NCBI RefSeq assembly: GCF_052119585.1
Contig: NZ_JBGQOJ010000001.1
Location: 248,001-312,000, forward strand
Length of the DNA: 64,000 nt
Source: JBGQOJ01 sp052119585
GTDB taxonomy: Bacteria; Pseudomonadota; Alphaproteobacteria; Rhodobacterales; Rhodobacteraceae
Direction of reading: 5' to 3'
The position numbers and the translations under genes are program-made. Below, piece after piece: positions 7,952-16,386 of this stretch (positions within the stretch are counted from its first letter, which is position 1; every line of letters begins with the position of its first letter). The notes under the pieces were generated by a model. It saw only the letters and a program-made list of their open reading frames with translations, did not search any database and was not told the DNA's origin.

Positions 7952-9517
7952 ATGGGGACCAACCCTGAAACGGGGCGGCAGGCAACTGCCGCCCCAGCCA
8001 TAGAGCTTCGCGGTATTTCGAAGGCCTTCGGGGCCGTGCAGGCGAACAAGGACATCTCGATGTCGGTCGCCCGCGGAACCATCCATGGCATCGTTGGTGA
8101 AAACGGCGCCGGAAAATCGACGTTGATGTCGATCCTTTACGGGTTTTACAAAGCCGACGCAGGCGAGATTTACATCAGCGGCCAGAAGACCGCGATCCCC
8201 GACAGTCAGGCGGCGATCCGCGCGGGCATCGGGATGGTGCACCAGCACTTCAAACTGGTCGAGAATTTTACGGTTCTGGAAAACGTCGTTCTGGGGGCCG
8301 AAGACGGGGCGTTTCTGCGCCCGTCCCTTGCCAAGGCGCGAAAGTTGCTGGCGCAATTGGCCGAGGAATACGAACTGGAAGTCGATCCAGATGCGCTGAT
8401 CGAGGATCTGGGCGTTGGGCACCAGCAGCGCGTTGAAATCCTGAAGGCGCTGTACCGTCAGGCCGACATATTGATTCTGGACGAACCCACCGGCGTTCTG
8501 ACCCCCGCCGAGGCGGACCACCTGTTCCGCATCCTGCGCAACCTGCGGGCCGAGGGGAAAACCATCGTCCTGATCACCCATAAACTGCGCGAGATCATGG
8601 ATGTGACGGATACCGTCAGCGTCATGCGGCGCGGAGAGATGACCGCGACGGTGAAAACCGCCGATACCTCTCCCGCCAATCTGGCAGAACTGATGGTGGG
8701 GCGCAAAGTCTTGCTGCGTGTTGAAAAAACCACAGCCACGCCCGGCGCTGTGGTGCTGGACGTCGAGAACCTGCGCGTCATCGACGACAAGAAGGTCGAG
8801 CGCCTGAAGGGCATATCGCTTCGGGTGCGGGCCGGTGAAATCCTTGGCATCGCAGGGGTTGCGGGCAATGGTCAGTCCGACCTGCTGGAGGTTCTGGGCG
8901 GCATTTCCGACGGCACCGGCATCGTGCGGATCAACGGTCAGGAAATCGACATCTCGGGCAAGCATTCGGACGCCCGAACGCGCCGCGCCCGTGGCATCGC
9001 CCATGTGCCGGAGGACCGTCAGCACCTTGGTCTGATCATGGATTTCAGCGCCTGGGAAAACGTCGCCTTCGGCTATCACGATGATCCCGCCTATCAGAAG
9101 AACGCGCTGGTCATGGACAATACCGCAATCCGCGCGGATACGGTCGGCAAGATGGAACGCTTCGATGTGCGACCGCCTGACCCGCGTCTTGCGGCCAAGA
9201 ATTTCTCGGGGGGAAACCAGCAAAAGATCGTTCTGGCACGCGAGATAGAGCGCAACCCGGACCTGTTGCTGATCGGCCAGCCGACGCGCGGCGTCGACAT
9301 CGGCGCGATCGAATTCATCCACCAACAAATTGTCGCGCTGCGCGATCAGGGCAAGGCGATCCTTTTGGTCAGTGTCGAGCTGGAAGAGATCCTGTCGCTG
9401 TCAGACCGCATCGCCGTGATGTTCGACGGGCACCTGATGGGCGAACGCCTACCGTCGGAAACGGACGAAAAAGAACTGGGCCTGATGATGGCCGGCATGA
9501 GCGGAAAGGCCACCTGA
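7952..9517 (+). CDS. Nucleoside ABC transporter ATP-binding protein, two ATPase domains
   Basis: A 521-residue tandem ATPase of the sugar/nucleoside class. Domain 1 (residues about 12-240) has Walker A GENGAGKST, an atypical signature LGVGHQQRVEI and Walker B LILDEPTGVLTP. Domain 2 (about 265-510) has a degenerate Walker A GVAGNGQSD, signature NFSGGNQQK and GQPTRGVD, as is usual for RbsA/YufO-like proteins, in which one site is impaired. It would energise uptake through the two permeases immediately downstream. The start lies 11 bases after the binding-protein stop. Confidence 0.94.
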   Translation: MGTNPETGRQATAAPAIELRGISKAFGAVQANKDISMSVARGTIHGIVGENGAGKSTLMSILYGFYKADAGEIYISGQKTAIPDSQAAIRAGIGMVHQHFKLVENFTVLENVVLGAEDGAFLRPSLAKARKLLAQLAEEYELEVDPDALIEDLGVGHQQRVEILKALYRQADILILDEPTGVLTPAEADHLFRILRNLRAEGKTIVLITHKLREIMDVTDTVSVMRRGEMTATVKTADTSPANLAELMVGRKVLLRVEKTTATPGAVVLDVENLRVIDDKKVERLKGISLRVRAGEILGIAGVAGNGQSDLLEVLGGISDGTGIVRINGQEIDISGKHSDARTRRARGIAHVPEDRQHLGLIMDFSAWENVAFGYHDDPAYQKNALVMDNTAIRADTVGKMERFDVRPPDPRLAAKNFSGGNQQKIVLAREIERNPDLLLIGQPTRGVDIGAIEFIHQQIVALRDQGKAILLVSVELEEILSLSDRIAVMFDGHLMGERLPSETDEKELGLMMAGMSGKAT

Positions 9518-9518
9518 C

Positions 9519-10616
9519 ATGGATAAAATGCCGAAGTGGGCCGATATCCTGCTGATCCCGCTGATCAACCTGTTTCTGGCGCTTGCGGTCTCGGGGCTTG
9601 TGGTTCTGTATATCGGGGAAAATCCGATCACGGCCATGGGCATCATGCTGAAGGGGGCCATGGGGTCCAGCTATGGCTGGGGCTATACACTGTATTACGC
9701 CACCAACTTTATCTTCACCGGGCTTGCGGTTTCGGTCGCCTTTCACGCGCGGCTTTTCAACATCGGCGGCGAGGGGCAGGCTTATATCGGCGGCCTTGGC
9801 GTGGCGCTGGTTTGCTTGTCGGTCGATTGGCCGCATTGGACCCTGGCGCTGCCTGCCGCCATCGCGGGCGGAGCGCTGTTCGGCGCGGCGTGGGCCGCGA
9901 TCCCCGCCTATCTACAGGCGCGGCGCGGCAGCCATATCGTGATCACCACGATCATGTTCAACTTTATCGCGTCGGCAATCATGGTCTATCTGCTGGTCGA
10001 GGTGCTGAAGGTGCGCGGCAGCATGTCACCTGAAACCGCACGGTTTCCCAGCGGGGCCTTTTTGCCATCGGCCTATGATATGTTCGGCTGGATCGGCATT
10101 CCCTTCGCCAAATCCGCGCCCCTGAACATCGCATTCTTTCTGGCGATCCTGTGTTGCTACCTTGTGTGGGTGCTGATCTGGCGCACGCGCCTTGGCTATG
10201 CCATCCGCGCCTATGGCCATTCCGAGGATGCCGCGGTTTACGCCGGCATCTCGCCGTTCAAAATCACCATGATCGCGATGCTGATTTCTGGTGCGCTGTC
10301 CGGCCTGATGGGCATCAATGCAGTGATGGGAGAAGCAGAGCGCCTGGTCCTGAACAACGTGCAGGGGGCGGGGTTTGTCGGCATCGCCGTGGCGCTGATG
10401 GGCCGCTCGCATCCCTTCGGGGTGTTCCTTGCCGCGCTGTTGTTCGGCGTTCTGTATCAGGGCGGCGCAGAGCTGGAATTCGAGATGCCAGCCGTCAGCC
10501 GCGAGATGATCCTGGTCATTCAGGCGCTGGTGATCCTGTTCACGGGCGCATTGGACAATATGGTGCGGTTGCCGGTTGAAAAGATGTTCCTGAAACTGCG
10601 AAAAGGGGCCGCGTGA
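9519..10616 (+). CDS. Nucleoside ABC transporter permease (YufP-like)
   Basis: A 365-residue inner-membrane permease of the BPD_transp_2 family with roughly eight to ten hydrophobic helices. Family segments include FNIGGEGQAYIGG near residue 82 and GFVGIAVALMGRSHPFG near 283. It begins one base after the ATPase stop and its stop overlaps the next permease start, indicating a tight operon and a heterodimeric membrane domain. Confidence 0.93.
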   Translation: MDKMPKWADILLIPLINLFLALAVSGLVVLYIGENPITAMGIMLKGAMGSSYGWGYTLYYATNFIFTGLAVSVAFHARLFNIGGEGQAYIGGLGVALVCLSVDWPHWTLALPAAIAGGALFGAAWAAIPAYLQARRGSHIVITTIMFNFIASAIMVYLLVEVLKVRGSMSPETARFPSGAFLPSAYDMFGWIGIPFAKSAPLNIAFFLAILCCYLVWVLIWRTRLGYAIRAYGHSEDAAVYAGISPFKITMIAMLISGALSGLMGINAVMGEAERLVLNNVQGAGFVGIAVALMGRSHPFGVFLAALLFGVLYQGGAELEFEMPAVSREMILVIQALVILFTGALDNMVRLPVEKMFLKLRKGAA

Positions 10617-11581
10617 TGGATTTTCTGACGCTGATCCAGATCCTTGACGCCACCTTGCGCGCCTCGACCCCGATCCTGCTGGCCTGTCTTGCCGGGCTTT
10701 TTTCCGAACGCGCCGGTATTTTCGACATCGGGCTAGAGGGCAAGATGCTGGCTGCGGCGTTCTTTTCTGCCGCCTTTGCCGCGCTCTACGGCAATGTCTG
10801 GATCGGCCTTCTGGCGGGCATCGCCGCGTCCATGGCGCTGGCGCTGATCCACGGCATCGCGTCGATCACATTCCGGGGCAATCAGCTGATTTCCGGCGTG
10901 GCGATCAATTTTCTGGCGGCGGGTCTGACCGTTTTGATCGGGGACACATGGTTCAATCTGGGGGGGCGCACGCCACAGCTTGACGGGCCCGCGCGGTTCC
11001 AAAGCGTCACCCTGCCCTTTGCCGATGCGTTGCAGGGCGTGCCGGTTTTCGGGCCGTTCTATGCCGATGTCCTGTCGGGCCACACGGTCCTTGTCTATGT
11101 CGGTCTTATGGCGGTGCCAGTCACCTGGTATGTCTTGTTTCGCACCCGGTTCGGCCTGCGCCTGCGCGCTGTGGGTGAAAACCCGGCGGCGGTTGATACG
11201 GCAGGAATTTCCGTTATCCGCCTGCGCTACTCTGCCGTGATCATCGCGGGGCTTTTATGCGGGATCGCAGGCGCTTATCTGTCCACCGGACTTGCCGCCG
11301 GTTTCGTAAAAGAGATGACCGCAGGCCGCGGGTTCATCGCGCTTGCCGCGTTGATCTTTGCCAAATGGCGGCCGTGGTATGCGCTGTCCGCCTGTCTTTT
11401 GTTCGGCCTGCTGGATGCCCTTGGCAACCGGTTCCAGACCCTTTCGATTGGCGGCTTCATCATCCCAAACCAGTTCATGCAGGCGCTGCCCTATATCCTG
11501 ACTGTCGTTATCCTTGCCGGATTTGTCGGCAAGGCCATCCCCCCCCGCGCCGGAGGCCAACCCTATGTCAAAGAACGCTAA
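10616..11581 (+). CDS. Nucleoside ABC transporter permease (YufQ-like)
   Basis: The second BPD_transp_2 permease, about 321 residues, with EVGLEGKM-like family segment FDIGLEGKMLAAAFF near residue 40 and GRGFIALAALIFAKWRP near 240. The junction with the upstream gene reads GTGATGG: ATG 10616 overlaps the upstream stop by one base, while GTG 10613 would give one more residue. Its 3' end overlaps the PNP gene by 17 bases. Confidence 0.93.
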   Translation: MDFLTLIQILDATLRASTPILLACLAGLFSERAGIFDIGLEGKMLAAAFFSAAFAALYGNVWIGLLAGIAASMALALIHGIASITFRGNQLISGVAINFLAAGLTVLIGDTWFNLGGRTPQLDGPARFQSVTLPFADALQGVPVFGPFYADVLSGHTVLVYVGLMAVPVTWYVLFRTRFGLRLRAVGENPAAVDTAGISVIRLRYSAVIIAGLLCGIAGAYLSTGLAAGFVKEMTAGRGFIALAALIFAKWRPWYALSACLLFGLLDALGNRFQTLSIGGFIIPNQFMQALPYILTVVILAGFVGKAIPPRAGGQPYVKER

Positions 11582-12371
11582 GACCCTTGGCGACCGGATT
11601 CGTGCTAAGGCGGGCGATGCACCTGTGCGGCTTGGCCTGATCCTTGGTTCCGGTCTGAGTCATCTGACAGAGGCGGTTGACGGCGTGTCCATCGACTATG
11701 CCGACCTTGACGGGTTTCCGCATTCCGGCGTGTCGGGCCACAACCCCAAACTGGTGATCGGTATGCTGGAAGGGGTGCGCGTTGCCGTATTCGGCGGGCG
11801 GGCGCATTACTACGAAAGCGGGCGCGGCGACGCGATGCGCCTTCCGCTGGAGGTGCTGAAAGAGCTTGGCGCCGACAGCCTGATCGTGACCAATGCCGCC
11901 GGCTCCATGCGCAGCGACATTCCACCGGGCGAACTGATGCTTTTGTCAGACCATATCAACTTTTCCGGGCTTAACCCGCTGATCGGCGAACCCACCGATG
12001 CGCGGTTTGTGCCCATGACCGCGGCCCACGACCCGATGATCCGCGCCGCACTGAAAAAGGCCGCAAGGGCGGTTGGCGTCACGTTGAATGACGGCGTATA
12101 TGCGTGGTATTCCGGCCCCTCGTTCGAAACCCCTGCGGAAATTCGCGCCATACGCATTCTGGGTGCCGATGCGGTCGGCATGTCCACCGTACCCGAGATC
12201 ATTCTGGCACGGTTCCTTGGGCTGAGGGTCGCGGCCATATCCGCGATCACCAATATGGCGGCGGGAATGAGCGATGAAAACATCAGCCACGAACACACAA
12301 AGGCCATGGCCCCGATCGGCGCGGAAAAGCTTGAAAAGACGCTGAGGCAGTATTTACGTGATCTAGACTAG
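11565..12371 (+). CDS. Purine nucleoside phosphorylase (trimeric, NP-II family)
   Basis: A 268-residue phosphorylase that splits inosine/guanosine-type nucleosides into base and pentose-1-phosphate. Signatures: GLILGSGLSHL near residue 23 (phosphate site), FGGRAHYYE near 76 and ITNMAAGMSDENISHEH near 230. ATG 11565 has GGAGG 8 bases upstream, inside the upstream permease gene, so translation is coupled. It provides the first catabolic step for nucleosides imported by the preceding ABC system. It is unrelated in sequence to the hexameric DeoD at 23492-24196. Confidence 0.93.
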   Translation: MSKNAKTLGDRIRAKAGDAPVRLGLILGSGLSHLTEAVDGVSIDYADLDGFPHSGVSGHNPKLVIGMLEGVRVAVFGGRAHYYESGRGDAMRLPLEVLKELGADSLIVTNAAGSMRSDIPPGELMLLSDHINFSGLNPLIGEPTDARFVPMTAAHDPMIRAALKKAARAVGVTLNDGVYAWYSGPSFETPAEIRAIRILGADAVGMSTVPEIILARFLGLRVAAISAITNMAAGMSDENISHEHTKAMAPIGAEKLEKTLRQYLRDLD

Positions 12372-12436
12372 TTATTTGCGCCAATCGGTCTGGACGTTTC
12401 CCTGCGAAGTATCGCACTGTTGGTCCATGAGACCCC

Positions 12437-12459
12437 CCGCAGAGTCTCCCGCAGAGTCT
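12437..12459 (+). repeat. Two tandem copies of a 12-base unit
   Basis: CCGCAGAGTCT occurs at 12437-12447 and again at 12449-12459, in the 129-base gap between the PNP gene and the TauE/SafE gene. No clear terminator for the nucleoside operon is seen in this gap. Confidence 0.55.
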
Positions 12460-12500
12460 TCTGTAAAGGTGACAAAACCCATTCGTGCCGTAGGCCAGCA

Positions 12501-13418
12501 ATGCAAATTTATCTGCCCATAGCCGAAGTCTCTGTAAACGCATTCCTTTTGTTGGGATTGGGCGGAATAGTTGGCGTGCTGTCGGGTATGTTCGGCGTCG
12601 GCGGCGGGTTTCTGATGACGCCGCTGTTGTTCTTTATCGGCATCCCGCCGGCCGTGGCTGTGGCCACCGGGGCGACGCAGATCGTTGCCTCGTCGTTTTC
12701 CGGCGTGCTGGCCCATTTCAAACGCAGAACGGTCGATCTTCGGATGGGGCTGGTGCTTTTGGGGGGTGGTCTGGTCGGGGCGGCCCTGGGGGTGCAACTG
12801 TTCAACGCGCTTCGCAAAATCGGGCAGGTCGACCTGTTGGTTACGCTGTTCTACGTCGTGTTTCTGGGGGGCATCGGCGCGCTGATGCTCGTCGAAAGCG
12901 TGAATGCCCTGCGCAAGGCGAAACGCGGCGGCCCGACAAAACCGCGCCGATCTCGCAACCTTGTGCATACGATGCCGCTCAAGATGCGGTTCCGGATTTC
13001 GGGCCTTTATATCTCTGTCATCCCGCCGCTGCTGATCGGCCTTCTGGTCGGTGTGCTGGCCGCAATCATGGGCGTGGGCGGCGGGTTCATCATGGTGCCC
13101 GCGATGATCTACCTTCTGGGGATGCCCACCAAGGTGGTTATTGGCACCTCGTTGTTCCAGATCATCTTTGTCACGGCCTTCACAACGCTGCTGCATGCCA
13201 CAACCAACTTTACCGTCGATCTGCCGCTGGCACTGTTCCTGCTGATCGGCGGGGTGGTAGGTGCGCAAATCGGGACGCGGCTTGCCAGCAAGATGAAAGC
13301 CGAACAACTGCGCATCCTTCTGGCCCTGCTTGTGCTTGCGGTCTGTTTCAAGCTGGCGCTGGATCTGCTGATCGAACCCGCAGAACTTTATTCCATCGGG
13401 AAGGTCGCGACCCTATGA
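12501..13418 (+). CDS. Sulfite exporter TauE/SafE family transporter
   Basis: A 305-residue TSUP membrane protein with two repeats, each carrying the glycine-rich FGVGGGFLMTPLLFF (near residue 30) or MGVGGGFIMVPAMIY (near 190) motif. Members export sulfite, sulfonates or other small anions. ATG 12501 gives the expected N-terminus; its ribosome binding site (TAGG) is weak. The stop overlaps the start of the next gene (ATGA), so the two are coupled. The pairing with a TIGR02186 protein recurs in alphaproteobacteria. Confidence 0.9.
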   Translation: MQIYLPIAEVSVNAFLLLGLGGIVGVLSGMFGVGGGFLMTPLLFFIGIPPAVAVATGATQIVASSFSGVLAHFKRRTVDLRMGLVLLGGGLVGAALGVQLFNALRKIGQVDLLVTLFYVVFLGGIGALMLVESVNALRKAKRGGPTKPRRSRNLVHTMPLKMRFRISGLYISVIPPLLIGLLVGVLAAIMGVGGGFIMVPAMIYLLGMPTKVVIGTSLFQIIFVTAFTTLLHATTNFTVDLPLALFLLIGGVVGAQIGTRLASKMKAEQLRILLALLVLAVCFKLALDLLIEPAELYSIGKVATL

Positions 13419-14170
13419 TCCGGCTTGTCGTCTTTCTATTGCTAGCCGCCCTGCCCCTCCGGGCGGAACAGGTCGTGGCAAGCCTTAGCCAGGATCGCGT
13501 GTCGATCAACGCGAATTTCGATGGTTCGGAAATTCTGGTCTTTGGGGCCGTAAAACGGGAAATGCCGATCCCCGCAGGCTCTCCGCTAGAGGTGATCATC
13601 ACCCTGTCCGGCCCGCATCAGGCCGTGACAATGCGCCGTAAATCGCGGGTGGCCGGGATCTGGGTGAATACCGATTCAGTCGAGATCGACGCAGCCCCCG
13701 GCTTTTACTCTGTGTCAACCACCGCGCCCCTTGCGCAGGTCCTTAGCAACACCGAGGATTTGCGCTATAAGATCAGCATCCCCCGTGCGATCAGATCCGT
13801 GGGCGCGCCCGAAACAATTGCCAATGCGGAAACCTTCACAGATGCGCTGATCCGGGTGCGCAAGGCGTCCAGCCTGTATCAGCTGAATGAAAGCGCTGTT
13901 CTGCTGAAGGACGAGACCCTGTTTCAGACAAGCGTGATCCTACCTGCGAACCTGATCGAGGGCGATTATACCACCCGTATCTACCTGACGCGCGACGGTG
14001 CCGTCGTGAATGCCTATTCGACAGTGATCGGCGTGCACAAGGTCGGGCTGGAACGCTGGCTCTACCGACTTGCCCATGATCACGCGCTGCCTTACGGGCT
14101 TTTGTCGCTTGCAATCGCCATAGGCGCGGGCTGGGGGGCCTCTGCGATTTTCCGCTATATCAAAGGATAA
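13415..14170 (+). CDS. TIGR02186 family protein, predicted exported and membrane-anchored
   Basis: A 251-residue protein with an N-terminal signal peptide (MIRLVVFLLLAALPLRAEQV), a beta-rich soluble part and one C-terminal membrane helix (YGLLSLAIAIGAGWGASAIF). It matches the alphaproteobacterial family TIGR02186 of unknown function. The 4-base overlap with the TauE/SafE gene suggests the two act together, perhaps as a periplasmic accessory of the exporter; that is inference. Confidence 0.85.
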   Translation: MIRLVVFLLLAALPLRAEQVVASLSQDRVSINANFDGSEILVFGAVKREMPIPAGSPLEVIITLSGPHQAVTMRRKSRVAGIWVNTDSVEIDAAPGFYSVSTTAPLAQVLSNTEDLRYKISIPRAIRSVGAPETIANAETFTDALIRVRKASSLYQLNESAVLLKDETLFQTSVILPANLIEGDYTTRIYLTRDGAVVNAYSTVIGVHKVGLERWLYRLAHDHALPYGLLSLAIAIGAGWGASAIFRYIKG

Positions 14171-14216
14171 TCCCGCGACACTCCATGAACGGCGGGGGGC
14201 AGGTGCGGTGGGCGTC

Positions 14217-16184
14217 CTATTCCGCCGCGATCCCGGCACTGTCTACCAGCGCCACAATGTCATGCATGATACGGTTAAGCTCGAAATCCTTCGGCGTATA
14301 GACACGGGCAACGCCCATCGCGCGCAGCCGGGTGGCATCGTCTTCGGGGATGATCCCGCCGACAACCACGGGAATCTCGCCCATGCCCGCATCGCGCATC
14401 CGCTCCATCAATTCGGCGATCAGCGGGATGTGGCTGCCTGACAGGATCGACAGGCCGACCACATGGGCACGGTCCTTCTTCGCGGCGTTCACGATTTCCT
14501 CGGGCGTCAGGCGGATGCCATCATAGGTGATATCCATGCCGCAATCCCGCGCACGCGCCGCGATTTGTTCCGCACCGTTGGAATGGCCATCAAGCCCCGG
14601 TTTGCCGACAAGAAATTTTAACGGGCGGCCCAATCTGGCGGCCAGCGCCGAGACCTCGGCCCGGATCTCGTCCAGCCCTTCGGTGCGGTTCGACGGGTTC
14701 TTGGACACGCCCGTGGGGGCACGGTATTGACCAAAGACCTCGCGCACGACATTGCCCCATTCGCCCGTGGTGGCCCCCGCCTTTGCCGCAGCGATAGAGG
14801 CGGGCATGATATTCGCGCCCGATTTCGCCGCCGCCCTCAAGCTGTGAAGCGCGGATGCCACGGCGGCGTTATCGCGCGCGGCGCGCCATGCGGTCAGCCG
14901 GTCGATCTGGTCTTGTTCCGCGTCCTTGTCGGCGACCATGATTGATCCGTCACCAGAGGTCAGCGGGCTTTCTGCCGCCTCCATCCAGCGGTTCACGCCG
15001 ACAACTGTGGTTTCGCGGGTTTCGATCTTGCCGATGCGGCGTGCGTTGCTTTCGACCAGACGAGATTTCATGTATTCGATCGCGGCCACGGCGCCGCCCA
15101 TCCCGTCAATCGTCGCCAGTTCCTCTCTTGCGCCTTTCTTCAGCGCCTCGACCTTGCGGTCGATCGCGGGGTTCCCGTCGAACAGGTCGTCGTATTCCAG
15201 AAGGTCGGTTTCATAGGCAAGGATCTGTTGCATCCTCAGCGACCATTGCTGGTCCCATGGGCGCGGCAGGCCAAGCGCCTCGTTCCAGGCGGGCAGTTGC
15301 ACGGCGCGGGCGCGGGCGTTTTTCGACAGGGTGACGGCCAGCATCTCGATCAGGATACGGTAGACGTTGTTCTCCGGTTGCTGTTCGGTCAGACCAAGGC
15401 TGTTGACCTGCACACCATAGCGGAACCGGCGGTATTTGGCGTCCTCGACCCCGTAACGGTCGCGGCAGATTTCATCCCAAAGATCGACAAAAGCGCGCAT
15501 TTTGCACAGCTCTGTCACAAAGCGGATGCCGGCGTTCACAAAGAACGAGATCCGCCCGACCATCTCGGGGAAGTTTTTGGCGGGCACTTTGCCCTTCAGG
15601 TCGTCCAGAACGGCGGTGGCCGTCGCAAGCGCAAAGGCCAACTCTTCCTCGGGCGTCGCGCCGGCCTCTTGCAGGTGGTAGGAACAGATGTTCATCGGGT
15701 TCCATTTGGGCAGGTGTTCGCGGGTATAAGCGGCAACGTCGGTGATCATCCGCAGACTGGGCGCGGGCGGGCAGACGTAGGTGCCGCGCGACAGATACTC
15801 TTTGATGATGTCGTTCTGAACGGTGCCGTTCAGGGCGCCGATGTCTGCCCCCTGTTCCTCTGCTGCGGCGATATAAAGCGACAAAAGCCAAGGTGCCGTT
15901 GCGTTGATCGTCATCGAGGTGTTCATCTTTTCCAACGGGATATCGTCGAACAGCGCCCGCATATCGCCCAGATGTGCGACCGGCACACCGACCTTGCCAA
16001 CCTCGCCCCGCGCCAGAATATGGTCGCTGTCATACCCCGTTTGCGTCGGCAGATCGAAGGCAACAGACAGGCCGGTCTGTCCCTTGGACAGGTTGTTGCG
16101 ATAGAGCGCGTTTGACGCTTTGGCGGTGGAATGGCCCGCATAGGTCCGGAACAACCAGGGTTTGTCTTTGTGTGTCTCGGTCAT
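14217..16184 (-). CDS. ecm: Ethylmalonyl-CoA mutase (MeaA-type, B12-dependent)
   Basis: Ecm converts ethylmalonyl-CoA to methylsuccinyl-CoA in the ethylmalonyl-CoA pathway for acetyl-CoA assimilation. The 655-residue protein opens with the mutase segment KPWLFRTYAGHSTAKASN and LSKGQTGLSVAFDLPTQTGY. Its C-terminal cobalamin domain carries GLDGHSNGAEQ (the DxHxxG histidine loop) and SILSGSH. The start is ATG 16184 with GGAG 8 bases upstream; the frame stays open upstream without a ribosome binding site. MeaA-like sequence and the neighbouring ccr favour Ecm over methylmalonyl-CoA mutase. Confidence 0.92.
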   Translation of the reverse strand: MTETHKDKPWLFRTYAGHSTAKASNALYRNNLSKGQTGLSVAFDLPTQTGYDSDHILARGEVGKVGVPVAHLGDMRALFDDIPLEKMNTSMTINATAPWLLSLYIAAAEEQGADIGALNGTVQNDIIKEYLSRGTYVCPPAPSLRMITDVAAYTREHLPKWNPMNICSYHLQEAGATPEEELAFALATATAVLDDLKGKVPAKNFPEMVGRISFFVNAGIRFVTELCKMRAFVDLWDEICRDRYGVEDAKYRRFRYGVQVNSLGLTEQQPENNVYRILIEMLAVTLSKNARARAVQLPAWNEALGLPRPWDQQWSLRMQQILAYETDLLEYDDLFDGNPAIDRKVEALKKGAREELATIDGMGGAVAAIEYMKSRLVESNARRIGKIETRETTVVGVNRWMEAAESPLTSGDGSIMVADKDAEQDQIDRLTAWRAARDNAAVASALHSLRAAAKSGANIMPASIAAAKAGATTGEWGNVVREVFGQYRAPTGVSKNPSNRTEGLDEIRAEVSALAARLGRPLKFLVGKPGLDGHSNGAEQIAARARDCGMDITYDGIRLTPEEIVNAAKKDRAHVVGLSILSGSHIPLIAELMERMRDAGMGEIPVVVGGIIPEDDATRLRAMGVARVYTPKDFELNRIMHDIVALVDSAGIAAE

Positions 16185-16255
16185 AGCGGGCTCCGTCGGC
16201 GGGTAAGAATGTTTCGTTGAGTGATTTATTTGCGCAAGAAGATAATAGACAGAGT

Positions 16256-16271
16256 TTCTGCACTGCGGCAA
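16256..16271. promoter_or_regulatory. Candidate operator shared by ecm/acyltransferase and ccr promoters
   Basis: TTCTGCACTGCGGCAA lies in the 202-base divergent gap between ecm and the acyltransferase gene. An element with 14 of 16 identical bases (17889-17904) lies upstream of ccr. The sharing between promoters of one pathway suggests a common regulator; this is inference. Confidence 0.5.
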
Positions 16272-16386
16272 GATCCTGCGATGGGCTTTGCTATATTTTA
16301 GCATCGCTCGCCCCCGAAATTCATCCCGGAACCCGCCCCGGCCTTTGCCGGATTTACCGCAGGGATTTTTCCTGCAAAGGTCCGGT

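Noticed and set aside
9948..9955. GTGATCAC within the permease gene, also in sdhC (near 29056), sucD (near 36464), near 57413 and near 61305
   Set aside because: These copies lie inside coding sequence, where GTG-ATC-ACC codons are common, and lack the TTGTGATCACAA extension and the 21-bp partner.
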